Below are positions 48,801-59,841 of a stretch of DNA of 64,000 bases, piece after piece. The position numbers and the translations under genes are program-made. Position 1 is the first letter of the stretch; each line of letters opens with the position of its first letter. Source of the stretch: Euptelea pleiosperma (taxonomy: Eukaryota > Streptophyta > Magnoliopsida > Ranunculales > Eupteleaceae); the NCBI GenBank assembly GCA_035048495.1, contig CM068552.1, forward strand, positions 24,368,154 through 24,432,153, written 5' to 3'. Under the pieces are notes generated by a model. That model made no database searches, was not told the DNA's origin, and worked only from the letters and a program-made list of their open reading frames with translations.

Positions 48801-51800
48801 AGTGACTTTGTCCATTAGGATGGTTTCCTCTTCAAGGCAATTAGTTATGTATTCCTGCTTGTTTTCTATGGGACAGTATTGTTCTTGATATGCATGGCGG
48901 TGGATTAAGATACTTTGGGCGTGACAAGACGTTTGCTATGGTAGCAAAAAATTACTTTTGGCCTATGATGGGACGAGAGTTAACAGGCTTGTGGACAGAT
49001 GTCGTGCTTGTCATATGTTCAAAGGCCAGATTTTGTAGCACCATGGGATGACGTTAGTATGTAATTCATATTGTGATTACTGCAAACACGAGGTATGGAT
49101 TCCATATTCGTTGTGGTGGATCATTTTTCTAAGATTGCTCCTTTATTTTTCGCAAGAAGACTGTGAGTGCTTCACATGTCGCAAATCTGTATTTCCGTGA
49201 GATTGTTCGACTTAAAGGGGTTCCTACGACTATTACATGCGACCATGATACCAAATTTCCTTTTCACTTCTCGAGAACACTGGAAGGGGTTTGGTAAGGG
49301 ACTACAATACAATAGTTCACATCACCCACAGACCGATGGGCAGACGAAGATCATCAACCTATGCGTGGACAATGTTCTACGATGTTTGGTTGGTGATAAT
49401 CCTAAGCAGTGGGAAGTAGTTATTGCTCAAGCAAAGTTTGCTTATACCTACTCAAGGAATCATACTAAGATGAAGAGTCCTTTAGAGATAGTTTATGGGC
49501 TACAGTCGAATCACTTCTATGATCCTATTCCTTTGCCGCAAGTTAGTAAGATTAGTGTGAAAGGTGAGAAGATGGCCTAGATGATTAAGCAGTTGCACAA
49601 GGATAATTGTCAAAAGATTGAAGAGTCTAATGCCAAATATAAAGTCTCTGACAATAAGTGGCAAAAATTTCAGTCTTTTAGTGAAAAGGTGATATGGTCA
49701 TGGTTTATTTGCAACGAGAGATTTTTCTAGTAGGTACTTATTCCAAGCTTAGCAAGCAAAAGATTGACTCTTGAAAATTTCTCAAGATCAAGGATAATGC
49801 CTATGACGTTGATTTGTCAGATTAATTGGGAATTGATTCTACCTTTAATACTTTTGACCTTTATCGTTATCATGGTACTAATGGTGGGGATGAAATTTAG
49901 AGTATTCTTGCTCGATGGGAGATTGAAAGTTTGTGGACATCCTCGCTAGAAGGGTGATGGAACGTGGATTGATTCTGAGGATTTGCGAATGATGGATCCT
50001 AAGTCTTTGGAGGTGTACGATGACTTAAACTCAAGGTTGAGTTCTTTCTAAGGAGGGTCTACTGCAAGTACAATTTCCAAGACGACTCCTAAACCTAAGA
50101 ACTGGAATAAGAAGAAATGAGGGTAGTTGCTGATTTTTCCAGTTATGTGCAATGACAACAATTGGTGTTTGAATAGTAGCTTATATCTTGTCATCCAAAC
50201 ATGGATTAGTCCGAGTTTTGGATATGAAGTATTTCTATCGGTCTACTATTAGTGTTCAAAGTTTGAGGTCGATCCAAGAAGTGGAAGGGCTCCATCAATG
50301 AACTATTTGAAGGCTAATTTTTGAAGATTGCATATTAGGATTTCTGGTCAAAGTGATGACTTTGACTAAGGAGACTCGCAGGGAGGAGTCGACCAAGCTG
50401 GACATTGTTATATGGGTTTTATTAATTTTAGTTTATGTATAGTATGTTTATTTTTAGAGAATTTTTGACATACCCCCCATGTTATCTTCAAAATTTGACA
50501 CCCCCCACAATTTGAAAAAGTTGACATACCCCCCTATTGACTTGGTCCACCATCTAAGACCGTCATTGACTAACATATTTTTTTTTAAAATGGACAAAAA
50601 TGCCCCTTTCTTCAACCTTGTAACAAAAAACAAATAGGGTTTGGGATAAAACCCAAACCTCAAATCAAATGATTGCAGTTGACAGCCGGCCACAAGATTC
50701 TGATGAGTTGGCCGCCCATCATCAGCGACCAATCTACCGGAGTATTGTGGCCGGCTGATCAGCCACCACTCCAACGAGATAAATAAGAAGTCTCTGCTTG
50801 GGGCTGGTTTCCAATAACCAACCTCACCTTTAACTAAATGAAGCATATGCTGGATATGCAAATTAAAAATATAAATGGTTTTATCATCTCAAGAAAAGAA
50901 TTTAACAACCCAAAAACGGAGGAAGAGGTTTTCTTCTGGTGAGCCGAGGAAGAGTTGAGAATCTTGAGATAGGACAATGGTTTTTTTTAATGCTTGTAAA
51001 GGTTGAAGAAGGAGAGGGGACTGATAGCTTGTTTTGCCCCACCACAATGGCATAACCTGAGCATGATGGTCGGCTACCTAGATGACTTAGGAATCTACCT
51101 AGCATTACTCTAGAATTAAAATTTAGGAAAATGCATTTTCTTATGTAAACAACTTTTGGGACCTTAATCTAAGACCCTTTCTGATGAAGAGGACCTCGGA
51201 CTATTCCCAGTCCTTCCCAAGTCATCTCACAGTCTCCTTATCAGAAGCTATGCCCTACAAGGGTCCATTCCTCCTCCTGCCAAAGTCATTAAAGGACTCC
51301 CCATCGCAGCCCGAACCAACCAAGGGTCCTTTATCCAAGCCCAAGCCATTTAAGGGCCCTTCTATCTAAAGCCAAACTTACGATTCGTGAGTCAAACTCA
51401 GGTTACACTACTCGAAGCCTGATTTGTACCAATCCTATCAGACCTTAAAGACATTCCATTTTTTTTTACGTAGCAAGGAATTCACTTGAGATAATTTTAG
51501 TACTGTTATTTCATGGCACTTAGAGGTGATTACAGTTAAACTGGGTTTTATCCCAAACCTCATTTTTTGGTTTAAAAGTTGTAGGGGCATTTTTGTCTGT
51601 TCCAAAAATAATTGTTAGTCAATGTCAGTCTTAGATGTTGGACCGGGTCAATAGGGGGGGTATGTCAGCATTTTTTAAATTGGGGGGGGTATGTCAAATT
51701 TCAAAGATAACATGGGGATGTCAAAAATTCCCTTATTTTTATGCATATTTTAATTTGAAGTCAGTCAGTTGGATTAGGATTACTTAAAGTAGGGGTATAG

Positions 51801-54800
51801 GAGTCTTTTCATCAATTTTTATTGTAATGATTTATGGTTCGGCTAGCACTAATTGGTTTTGCTTGGTGTTCTAAACCCTAGTTTTCTTCTTCTATATAGC
51901 TAAACACTTGTTACAACCCATACTGTTCACGGATATTGTTTACAATGCTATTCACAGTTACTGTTCATGGGTATTGTTCATGTGGGTGTGGTTGATCAGC
52001 CTAGGCTTTTACTCTTGTTTGTTTTGGATCGTCATTTGGAAAATATATTGTCGCGCTCTGATCACAGAGTCTAGGACCCGACCTGCAAACCGGGATTTTA
52101 CCTGAAATCTGTGGGCCAATTTGGCCTGCGATCCATGGTTGAACCCATGACCCAAGGGTCAAGGGGTGATTAGAAAATAAAATATTTCAAAAATTCAATT
52201 TAAAATTTTTATTAATTAATATACTTAATTGTAAGACATTTTCGTGAAGACGCGAAGAAAAATAATTGAATTTACTATTTGAAAATTCAAAAAGTATCGA
52301 AAATTTGCCCTAAAAAAAGTGGAGCGAAAATGAGGATTTTTCGCACAAATTCTGTCCAATGGTCACTAAGTACAATAATTGAATTTACTATTTTAAAAAT
52401 AAAAAAATGCATTGGAAATCTGCCCTAAAAATAGTAGAGCGAATACGAGGATTTTCTGCGGACAAATTCTACCTAACAATCACTCAGTAAAATTGATCTA
52501 CAGGACATCATAGGAGGAATTTTGAAGTGATTTTGGTTGGGTTGGAAAGCTGACTCGCAGAACTCGACTCATGTTTTAAGATTTAAAAACAAATGACGGA
52601 AATGGGCTTATTTTAGAGCCTCAAAACGGAATTTCTGCAAAGGACACTGTGTAGTCTCTGACTGGTTCCTACAGTGAAATTATCAAGGTATCTCAGTGGG
52701 GTGAAATTACCAAAAAGACTCCCGGAATGCCCTACAGGGTTACTAATTATAAATGACTTGTGAATTTACCCTAATGTCCTTACCATTCGTCATTATTTGT
52801 TCATGTAACAATGAAATTGTTTAATTAATCATAGGTTGATAAATAATGAAAATACCCTTGCGGGTATAATTTTTGTTTCACCCCTATCGTAAAATTATCA
52901 TCAACTAGGTAAAATGTGAGTAGACATGCTTAAAATATCATAATTGTTGGAGTTTATGTAATACCCCACATGGGTTTTCCCACTTCCCATGTGAGGGCCT
53001 TTATTTGTATGTTAGAGGATTAAGTGGGCCAGCCACTTAACCCACGTTTTCTTATGTTGTGGGAGTTAAGTGGGCCCACCACTTAACTCCACTTTTTGGC
53101 TTGTAGGGTTTTACCCATGTTATATATATATATTTGAGAGAGAGATTGAACAACCCAATCTCTTCTCTTCCCACAACTTCTCTCTAACCCTAATCTCGAT
53201 CATCTTTTGCCTCCATTACAACTTTTGCTCTTCTCTCTTTAATCTTCTCTCCACTGGTTACAACCTAAATCACAACATGATATCAGAGCCTTAAGGTCTG
53301 GGAGGTTGCGGGTTCAAGTCTCGAGCGGAGTGTATTCCTGCTGAGGGGGTGTGTTAGCGGATGGTGTTCCCACGCGTGTTGTGTTGGGCCGATGACCTGT
53401 TGGTATACACAGTTTTTTCGCCTTTCCCCAATAGGTTAATTTTTTTGGGTAAATGGTTCTTTCACACATCTATCCGGATATTGCTTACGCCGTGAGTGTT
53501 ATTAGTCAGTTTATGCACGCACCACGGTCATAACATCTTGAGGCAGCTCTCAGAGTTCTTCGGTACCTCAAGGGCTCATCGGGTCGTGGCATACTGTTCG
53601 GGTGACATGGACACTTTCGAGTGGAAGCATATACTGATGCAGATTGGGCAGGTTCAGTTACTGATCGTCGATCTACGTCAGGATACTGTACCTTGGTTGG
53701 AGGGAACCTTGTATCTTGGCGAAGCAAGAAGCAACCGGTTGTGGCTCGCTCCAGTGTAGAGACAGAGTTTCGTTCTATGGCACATGGTGTGTGCGAATTC
53801 CTTTGGTTGAGGACCATGCTTGAGGAACTAGGTCTCCAGATGACAGAGCCGATGAGGCTATATTGTGATAACAAAGCTGCCATCAGCATTGCTCACAATC
53901 CAGTTCAGCATGATAGGACCAAGCATATTGAAGTCGATCGTCATTTCATCAAAGAGAAACTTCAACAAGGATTGATTTGTACTCCATACGTGAGAACCTA
54001 GGAGTAAGTTGCTGGCATACTTACAAAAGGGGTGAACAAGTCTATTCTTCATACTTTGATCGGCAAGCTGGGCATGATGGATATTTTCACACTAGCTTGA
54101 GGGGGAGTGTTGGGGTTTATGTTATCCCACGTGGGTGTTCAAGTGGGTTGCGTCCCACTTCCCACGTGGGGGCCTTTATTCGTATGTTAGAGGGAAAAGT
54201 GGGCCAGCCATTTAACCCACGTTTTCTTATGTTGTGGGAGTTAAGTGGGCCCACCACTTAACTCCACTTTTTGGCTTGTAGGGTTTTACCCTTGTTATAT
54301 ATATATTTGAGTGAGAGAGATTGAACAACTCAATCTCTTCTCTTCCCACAACTTCTCACTAACCTTAATATCCTCCATCATCTTCCGCCTCCATTACAAT
54401 TTCTCCTCCTCTCTTTAATCTTCTCTCCACTGGTTACAACCTAAATCGCAACAAATATGTCCTCTCCATTATCTGCGGTTGGCCCATAAAAGTAATTTAT
54501 CTCAAAATAATCCGGCCCATAACCTAATGGGCTTCCATCCGAAGGTCAGTATGGGCCTACACTGCAGCCCATACCAATTTGGGTCTAGAAAAATCTGGGG
54601 TTTTACACATACATTAAGGCGTATAATAATGGTAGAGTTCAATAGATCACTGTCAAGCTGGGAATTATTAACATCTACTCCCAGCATGAGGGGGGATATT
54701 GATGCATTGGAAATGTATTTGTTTAAACACTTCATCAAAGTATCCCACATTAGACCCTGTTATGTGGGAATTTCATATGATATAGATTAGTGGTGGATTG

Positions 54801-57800
54801 AGTAATGAGACAAGGGTCGTAAGTTGTAAACATTACCCTAATTTTTTTTCCTTTCTTCTTATCTCCATCCTCGACACTTTCTTTCTTTCACTACTGCAGC
54901 CCCTACGTAGTTGGAATTCTTGATAGAAAAAATAAGCTGAAACACATCATCAGGATCAGGATTCATGGTATGATTTGGCAAAGTTTTACACCAGCTGCCA
55001 TCTGACATAATCCTCCTTCTTCATCGGGGCTTGGGACTGACAATTCAGCGTAAAGCACTACACTGTCTACACCGGCGGTGTAAGACTTGCAAATATTAAA
55101 TTTTTTATTTTTTAAGCTTTGAAATTACACAAAAGGACAAAAATTTCTCTAAAATTCTTGAAGAAATTAAGGCATTCCCCTAAAATCAAGAGCTATCTAG
55201 GTCCCATACTAATCTTGAATGAAAAAGATGACATCATTCATATTTGGTACCTACCTTTAGTTCTGCGGAGAGAACCTGCCTAAAGTTAAAGAGTTGTAGC
55301 TATGGCTTATTTATTTATGTATTTAATCTTACTGCCATGGTTGGGCATACATGGTGATGGTGTTGCACTATTAAACTGTACAGTAACGAGAAAAAAAAAG
55401 GATTCGAATCCTATATCTGATTGATTCTGAACTTGATAGATGTACGAAACGACTGATGATTTTGAAACCTAAACCATCACTTTGCTACCATGTGAAGACT
55501 TGAACCTTAAAGAAAGAAAATATAACAACACACTTGTTATAAGTTGATAACAAAAAAGGTATAAATCCTGAGGTGACATGTAAATATGAATAAAATAATG
55601 ATTATATATCATGAGTTTTGACAGTGATGACTAAAAAAACCCTTGGCAGTGGTGCCCAATATGCATATGGGAGTTTCCTCAACAATTATTTCTGAAATGG
55701 ATTCATCGAAACCTGCTAGTTCAGCTTTTATGTACTAGATAATTCAGATGCTCTAGCGTGCTCAGATTCATGTCAGCCTTGGTTATTAGATGTGTTAAGC
55801 AAGATATTTTTCAAGAGGTTTTCATTGGATCAGTATATTCAGCTGGAATTTTGAGCTCCGTTAGTGTATTCACTCAAGGTCAGATTTATTCAGATTTATT
55901 TCTGAATATTGCTTTTTTTACTGATTTGTCGCCCTCAGTGATAGATATTTTGATGCAGATCATCCATCTATCTCGATGTTCATTCTTTGTGTGCTCCTGT
56001 TGAGCTTCACAGTTATTACCAAACCATTTTCAGTTGCCGAAAAATAGGTGGAAAGCTTTTTCTTGAATTATTTTTGGTGTGTATTGGATTTAGTTAGGGT
56101 TTAAATTTAAGACAGTCCCCCTCAAGTTTATGGTGAGGGAACCAAATCTTTCCGTGGTCCAAAAAGCACATTATTAAGAACTAAATACTCATTAGTCAAC
56201 TTTTCTTTCTTGTATTCATGTTAAGTAGATGTTTATCGTCCTATATGAGCATGTAATTGCAGCTCTGTAACCCATGATGTGGGCTATTACTTTTTGGGCT
56301 CCTTGTGCCTTGCCGAGCTTACGTCATATTTATGTTGATGTCATGTGCAGTGGTTCTCATTCTGGTTAATCAGTGGGCAGCAAAGGGTCCGGATGAGATG
56401 TTTGAGCACTCACAGTTGGTTGCGGGCACATGGCCAGGGGCATACCCTGCTTTGTGTTTCTCATGTGGTTACTTTGCATATGACCAATGGGATATGCTCC
56501 ATTATCGTCTCTATAGCGGTTGGATCCCTTCTATCCTTGTTCACCATCTGATCCTCCTGGTTTGTTTTACCCTTGCACTGTACCGGAACGTGACCATCAA
56601 CTACCTCATCCTCACCCTCATCTGTGAGGTACGTCTTCAAATCTTTACACATTGACCTACGCCAACTGGACCCTTACGACTTTCATTTTTTTCACCATTG
56701 ATATGAAAACTGAACTGCTAATCGAACTGGAGAAGTTACCACCCAGTTCAATCATGACATCATATGTAAATTTATTTAAAGTAAAAAACAGGAAGGACCA
56801 GCTTGAATGGTTTGACCAACCTGGGTTGATTTTTTGGTTTAACTTGCTGGTTCAAACGGTTCTAATAAAATTCTGGTTAGATGTTCACCCAGACCGGTTC
56901 AGCAGTTAAACCGGCAGGTCCGGTATGATATTCAGAGCAATGGTTTCAATTCAGGTTTTTCGAACAATTGAGGGTGAAAGCCCAACTGTCCTGTTTGGAA
57001 ATGTAAACTAAAGAAGACTCAGATGAGTCAAATGATTTAGAAGAAGACTCGGATAAAGAACTTCGATTTGGATGACCAAATAGGAGATTGCATGTTCAAA
57101 TCATCCGAGTCACATGAATTGCAGCCTACATGATCAACCCAAGGAAGCAAGGAGCAGTTAAGCATTTTTCCAGATTGTTTATTATTTCATTTTCCTAAGA
57201 ACAGTTGCAGCTTGCAGGTATTAGAATTGTAGGAAACACATGGTATCTAGTCTTATTCTGAACAGTCAATAGAACACAATTATGCAACGGCCCTTTAAAG
57301 TGAAAAATCTCCCCTGGATATATGTTGGGCATAATCTTATTTCCTTACTTGCCAAGGATCTGTATACATCATATGCATATTTTGCCCATGCATTAAATGT
57401 GCAACATGCATGAATGGGGGAGAATGCAGCAGATATCTTGCACAAGTGAAATATGCATATATGCAAATCTTCATCTTTTGCTGGGGGAGTATTCTTAAAC
57501 ATACTGACATGTACATCTCTATATATGCAAAGGATGTGTTTGCACTTTGCATTTAATGAGTTTTGTTATATACAGTTAAATTCGATCTTTCTACATGTGA
57601 GGAAACTGCGACGGATGGCCGGAGTACGTGACGCCAAGAGCAAAATTGTCAGAGCAGAATGGGTATTCAATTTGGTCACCTTTGTCGTAGCGAGGCTTGG
57701 GTCCCACATTCTCATCACAATCAAGCTCATCAGAGATGCTAACAAGTTTGGAAAGGGTGTTGAGCTCCCACTCGCCCTTTTTGGCATGGCTGGAATGAAT

Positions 57801-57881
57801 TTACTCAATGTATTTCTTGGCCTTGATCTCTGGAAAGCATACAAGAGAGAGAAGAATCACCTGCAAAATCACGAGGAGTAA
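36860..57881 (+). CDS. TLC-domain membrane protein (TMEM56/TLCD4-like), 3 exons
   Basis: Exons are 36860-37109, 56351-56628 and 57576-57881; introns are GT-AG (donors GTGCTC and GTACGT, acceptors GTGCAG and TACAG), and the lengths sum to 834 nt, 277 residues plus TAA. The protein matches the plant TMEM56/TLCD4 group of the TRAM-LAG1-CLN8 family, polytopic proteins of the endomembrane system whose role (possibly lipid handling) is not settled. Seen: hydrophobic span at residues 16-33, HSTITS at 76-81, core [18 protein letters not shown] at 123-140, the HH pair at 148-149, a membrane span at 150-160, [12 protein letters not shown] in exon 3, and a basic C-terminus. An in-frame ATG at 36845 would add five residues; 36860 has the better context (G at +4). 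Exons are free of stops, so the gene looks functional despite a 19.2 kb first intron. Confidence 0.93.
38160..40850. repeat. Dispersed direct repeats and possible minus-strand retroelement relic
   Basis: Blocks with TAGGGTTGGGATAATAG / AAGGTTAGGATAATAGCAGG and GGGTTGGACAGTGGCTTT / GGGTTAGATGATGGCTTT recur at about 38330, 38830, 40490, 40625 and 40750. At 38890-39140 a second pair shares ACACCAATTCTAGGA and AGTGAGACTTCACAG. TTGCTTTGATACCAAATTT at about 40247 reads TTTGGTATCAAAGCAA on the minus strand, close to a Met-tRNA primer site. No retroelement protein is recognisable. Confidence 0.35.
40918..41540. repeat. Dispersed repeat copies
   Basis: Two units (about 40918-41080 and 41320-41535) share GTGGTTGTC, ATTTTGACAAACACTTTGTC / ATTTTGGCAAATTCTTCGTC and CATGGGCA- or CACGGGCC-type ends, and match 13985-14215. 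Between them (41260-41322) is the sequence shared with window bases 405-460. The family is unknown. Confidence 0.5.
42265..43320 (-). repeat. Del/Tekay-like LTR fragment
   Basis: It starts TGTCACACCCCGATCCCAAG, so on the minus strand it ends GGGATCGGGGTGTGACA, and shares the blocks GCGATCCATGG, TGACCTCGATCCATGGGTCT, AGGGGTGA and an AT-rich follow-on with 52049-52944. The far boundary towards the gypsy element is not clear. Confidence 0.55.
44340..45735 (-). mobile_element. Solo LTR, diverged Copia A relative, inside the gypsy leader
   Basis: On the minus strand it has the Copia A LTR order: AGTGACTTAGAGACCATAG, four CGATCGATCGG- or CGATTGATTGG-type boxes (45305-45480) in place of AATCGATTGGA, a TATATATAGTGGG region (about 45220), GTGATACTTTCACACCTGGA and an end AACCCCCTCTAGGTTGTATC near TTTCA. 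No internal region is present. The right end is approximate and no target duplication was found. Confidence 0.7.
45876..46735 (+). pseudogene. Gypsy gag remnant
   Basis: [34 protein letters not shown], then [20 protein letters not shown] is the retrotransposon gag fold. A degraded knuckle [12 protein letters not shown] lies at about 46610. Several frame changes and stops are present, so it is non-functional. Confidence 0.75.
47100..48480 (+). pseudogene. Gypsy protease/reverse transcriptase/RNase H remnant
   Basis: [23 protein letters not shown] sequence and [16 protein letters not shown] (47131-47530) is the usual linker before [16 protein letters not shown] and [12 protein letters not shown] follow, then [19 protein letters not shown] and the catalytic YFDDILIY at 47945-47968. 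RNase H is seen at [18 protein letters not shown] (about 48370). Multiple stops and frameshifts are present. Confidence 0.85.
48860..50000 (+). pseudogene. Gypsy integrase remnant
   Basis: [11 protein letters not shown] (about 49106), [35 protein letters not shown] (49318) and [20 protein letters not shown] match gypsy integrase. The C-terminal segment ([27 protein letters not shown]) is present out of frame. I see no chromodomain. Confidence 0.82.
50457..51732. mobile_element. Mutator-type element with ~200-bp TIRs, 1276 bp
   Basis: Exact 9-bp duplications TTATTTTTA lie at 50448-50456 and 51733-51741. The ends are GAGAATTTTTGACAT and (inward from the right) GGGAATTTTTGACAT, and inverted similarity continues about 200 bp through TTGACATACCCCCCTATTGA, GACAAAAATGCCCC and GGTTTGGGATAAAACC. 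Rejoining the flanks restores the gypsy LTR. The ~860-bp centre has no transposase domain. A 135-residue minus-strand frame (50454-50861) overlaps the TIR and is not recognisable. Confidence 0.92.
52945..54453 (+). mobile_element. Small Copia derivative with both LTRs, 1.5 kb
   Basis: LTRs 52945-53277 (333 bp) and 54108-54453 (346 bp) start TGTTGG(A/G)GTTTATG and end AATC(A/G)CAACA; they share long blocks such as CCACGTTTTCTTATGTTGTG. The PBS TGATATCAGAGCC follows at 53278 and a purine tract TTGAGGGGGAG precedes the right LTR. The 830-bp interior keeps only the C-terminus of pol. No clear target duplication: the flanks are ATAAT and AATAT. Confidence 0.88.
53459..54060 (+). pseudogene. Copia RT C-terminus and RNase H fragment
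   Basis: [17 protein letters not shown] is the end of reverse transcriptase. After a stop and frame changes, [50 protein letters not shown] and [15 protein letters not shown] are RNase H. RNase H catalytic Asp residues are present in YTDAD and YCDN. Gag, protease, integrase and most of RT are deleted. Confidence 0.85.
54613..56350. other. Intron stretch without recognisable elements
   Basis: AT-rich sequence with no domain hits by eye. The last ~30 bases before 56351 form the acceptor (TGTTGATGTCATGTGCAG). Confidence 0.4.
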
Positions 57882-58187
57882 TAGAAAAAATGTTATGTTG
57901 CCATCTTCAAAGCTCATCTCTTATTTTTGTCATAGAAAGTTCATTTTACGGTTTTATTTTTCCTGGTAAGCGAGTTTTTTTTGTATGCTAGGAATGCAGT
58001 TCACAGTGTAAAAGGCGTATGTATGTAAATTATGTTTCAATGAAAGTAATTATTTATTATTGCAAAAAGAGATCTGGGTTCTCAACCACTGTTGAAAAGA
58101 TGGCATATATATAGATCATTCATGAATCTGACGGGTAGGATGGTGCTGTCACCTGTAACATTCTTTTCGGAAACATGAAATAAAAAG

Positions 58188-58259
58188 AGGTCCTACCGGG
58201 ATTCGAACCCAGGTCGCTGGATTCAAAGTCCAGAGTGCTAACCACTACACCATAGAACC
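58188..58259 (-). tRNA. tRNA-Gln (anticodon UUG)
   Basis: The minus strand reads GGTTCTATGGTGTAGTGGTT, then AGCACTCTGGACTTTGAATC with anticodon TTG, and GGTTCGAATCC in the T arm, ending CGGTAGGACCT; 72 nt with an acceptor stem GGTTCTA/TAGGACC (one G-U). An A box (TGGTGTAGTGG) and a B box (GGTTCGAATCC) are present. A T-run (CTTTTTA on the minus strand, 58182-58187) right after the gene is the Pol III terminator. There is no intron and no CCA. It looks functional and is nuclear. Confidence 0.97.
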
Positions 58260-59244
58260 TTCATATCTCTTAAATGTTAACTATTTAAAGAGATGACTAC
58301 TACGTGATATCCGCTTGGGTGAACCCATAATAGTCTTTAGGGCGGCCCCATTTGTGGGAGGATTGTCTATGATATCTCTATGTTGTAGCTTGGCGTATAG
58401 GTGTCAGTGTCAAGTCAAGATTAGAAGGACAATTCTGGGCGCAACAATTCGGTGGTTCACTTTCGAGAAATCTGAAGTGAATTCAACATTTGATGAGATT
58501 GTCAAGTAAGCCAATGCAATCGAGCTGTTTGAAACATGATTGGATGAACCAGAAGGCTGTAAAATGGTCTGATTGAGGGACTTTTCCATGCGAGTGGTGT
58601 TTGGTCAGACTTGCCTTTGTTTGAATAGGTCGATCGAGGTGCTATCTTCTTATGCAAAGTTGTTTGATCGAGTGATTGTCCTCGTGTGACAAGTTAATCT
58701 AAGGGCATTCTTTGCCCACGCTTTGTGATCAGACTATTTAGGAAGCTACAAAGTCTAAGCAAACCGTATAACTAGTCGGTCGCATGATTGAACTACCAAA
58801 AAGACAACGCAATGTGACCGGACTATAAACAATGCAATGTCACATGATCATTTGGAGAGGCCCCCCAGTCTGTGATCCGAAGTCAATAAGCTAAACCAAG
58901 GACGATCTATATGGCTTCCAAGTAGTTGGCCAAAGTTTAAGAAAAATAGGCAAGACTTGGCGAGTAGCCTCACAGGTGCATTGACCAAGCCCCCAGGTTG
59001 TGCTTTGATCGACAATCTAATGCGTGTATGGATCAAGCCCTGAGATCATGCAATCTAGCCCTCAATCCATATGGCACAAACAGGTAAGCCTAGGTTGGGT
59101 ACACCAACCGGATGGTTTTTGGCAATGAAATATTCAATACTTCGGTGGTCTACATGATATTGTGGTTCAGAAAGCACATCGTGTGTTTACATAAATACTA
59201 TAATATCCTAAACACGGGTGGGAAGTGGACGACGATTCATACAT
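58260..59244. other. Intergenic stretch
   Basis: No gene or clear repeat seen. The short open frames have no recognisable motif. Confidence 0.4.
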
Positions 59245-59252
59245 TTCATATG

Positions 59253-59643
59253 CTACGTTCTAAAACTCGGAACTCGGACTCGGCTCGGAAGTCCATTGGG
59301 CCGAGTCACCTCGATGACTCTGGAGTCGACTCGGTGAGTCAGTAAATTGATTATTATTTATTTAAATATATAAAAAATAAAATTTATTAAGAAAAACTTT
59401 GAAAGTAGCAAACAAATATAAAAAACATTTAGAAAATCGGAAAAAAAAATTTAGTTTTGATTGGACTCGGCCTTTAAACGGGTGACTCGGCTGAATTGTG
59501 AGTCAACTCGGACGATTGTCTGAGTCAACCCGCCGGACTATGCAAATCTGAGTTTGTACACCGAGTCAACTCGAAATACAATCGAGTCGAGTCGAGTCGA
59601 CTCGGCCAAGTCCCAAGTCGACTCAACGAGTTTTAAAACATAG
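59253..59643. mobile_element. hAT-type MITE rich in ACTCGG, 391 bp
   Basis: Exact 8-bp duplications TTCATATG lie at 59245-59252 and 59644-59651. The inverted ends are CTACGTTCTAAAACTCG and CTATGTTTTAAAACTCG. Both arms are runs of GACTCGG/GAGTCGACTCGG around an AT-rich centre. It has no coding content. Confidence 0.88.
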
Positions 59644-59841
59644 TTCATATGTACGCAAACATAACCAAGATATGATGCACCAAAACTTACTACACTCACA
59701 TACACACTATCTTTCTGTTAAAAGATTAGGAAAAATGCAATTGTGATAGTGACACATCCTCACTATCTTTTTCTCTTTTTTAATATAAAAATATATAAAA
59801 AAGATGAAATCTTCTCTAAAAAGGAAAGATGATGAATGGCA

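Larger units (their letters stand above)
43330..52034 (+). mobile_element. Degenerate Ty3/gypsy retrotransposon
   Basis: The left LTR (about 43330-44022) and right LTR (about 50065-52034, split by a Mutator-type insertion) share TTGCTGATTTTTC, GAAGTGGAAGGGCTCCATCA, GTAGGGGTATAGGAGTCTTT and AATTGGTTTTGCTTGGTGTT. The PBS TGGTATCAGAGCC is at 44025. Domain order gag, RT, RNase H, integrase is that of Ty3/gypsy. The coding part is riddled with stops and frameshifts. The exact outer ends and a target duplication could not be read. Confidence 0.85.
52049..54612 (-). mobile_element. Solo LTR (Del/Tekay-like), split by a small Copia
   Basis: It starts TGTCGCGCTCTGATCACAGA, related to the LTR at 42265, runs to 52944 and resumes at 54454 to end near GGGGTTTTACACA. 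The flanks TATAT and TACAT differ at one base, so the duplication is plausible but not certain. It lies just beyond the end of the gypsy 3' LTR. Confidence 0.6.
37110..56350 (+). other. Giant first intron of the TLC gene, 19,241 bp
   Basis: It is bounded by CAG|GTGCTC and GTGCAG|TGG, which join a phase-1 codon (G|TG, Val) and restore the conserved protein. From left to right it contains unassigned sequence with repeated blocks (37110-40900), dispersed repeats (40918-41540), a Del-type LTR (from 42265), a gypsy element with two insertions (about 43330-52034), a second Del-type LTR (52049-54612) split by a small Copia, and about 1.7 kb of unassigned sequence before exon 2. Confidence 0.88.

Noticed and set aside
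53295..53325. tRNA-like GGTTGCGGGTTCAAGTCTC
   Set aside because: Only a B-box-like piece after a PBS. No anticodon arm or acceptor stem can be formed.
52940..54458. 5-bp target duplication of the small Copia
   Set aside because: The flanks ATAAT and AATAT do not match, so none is claimed.
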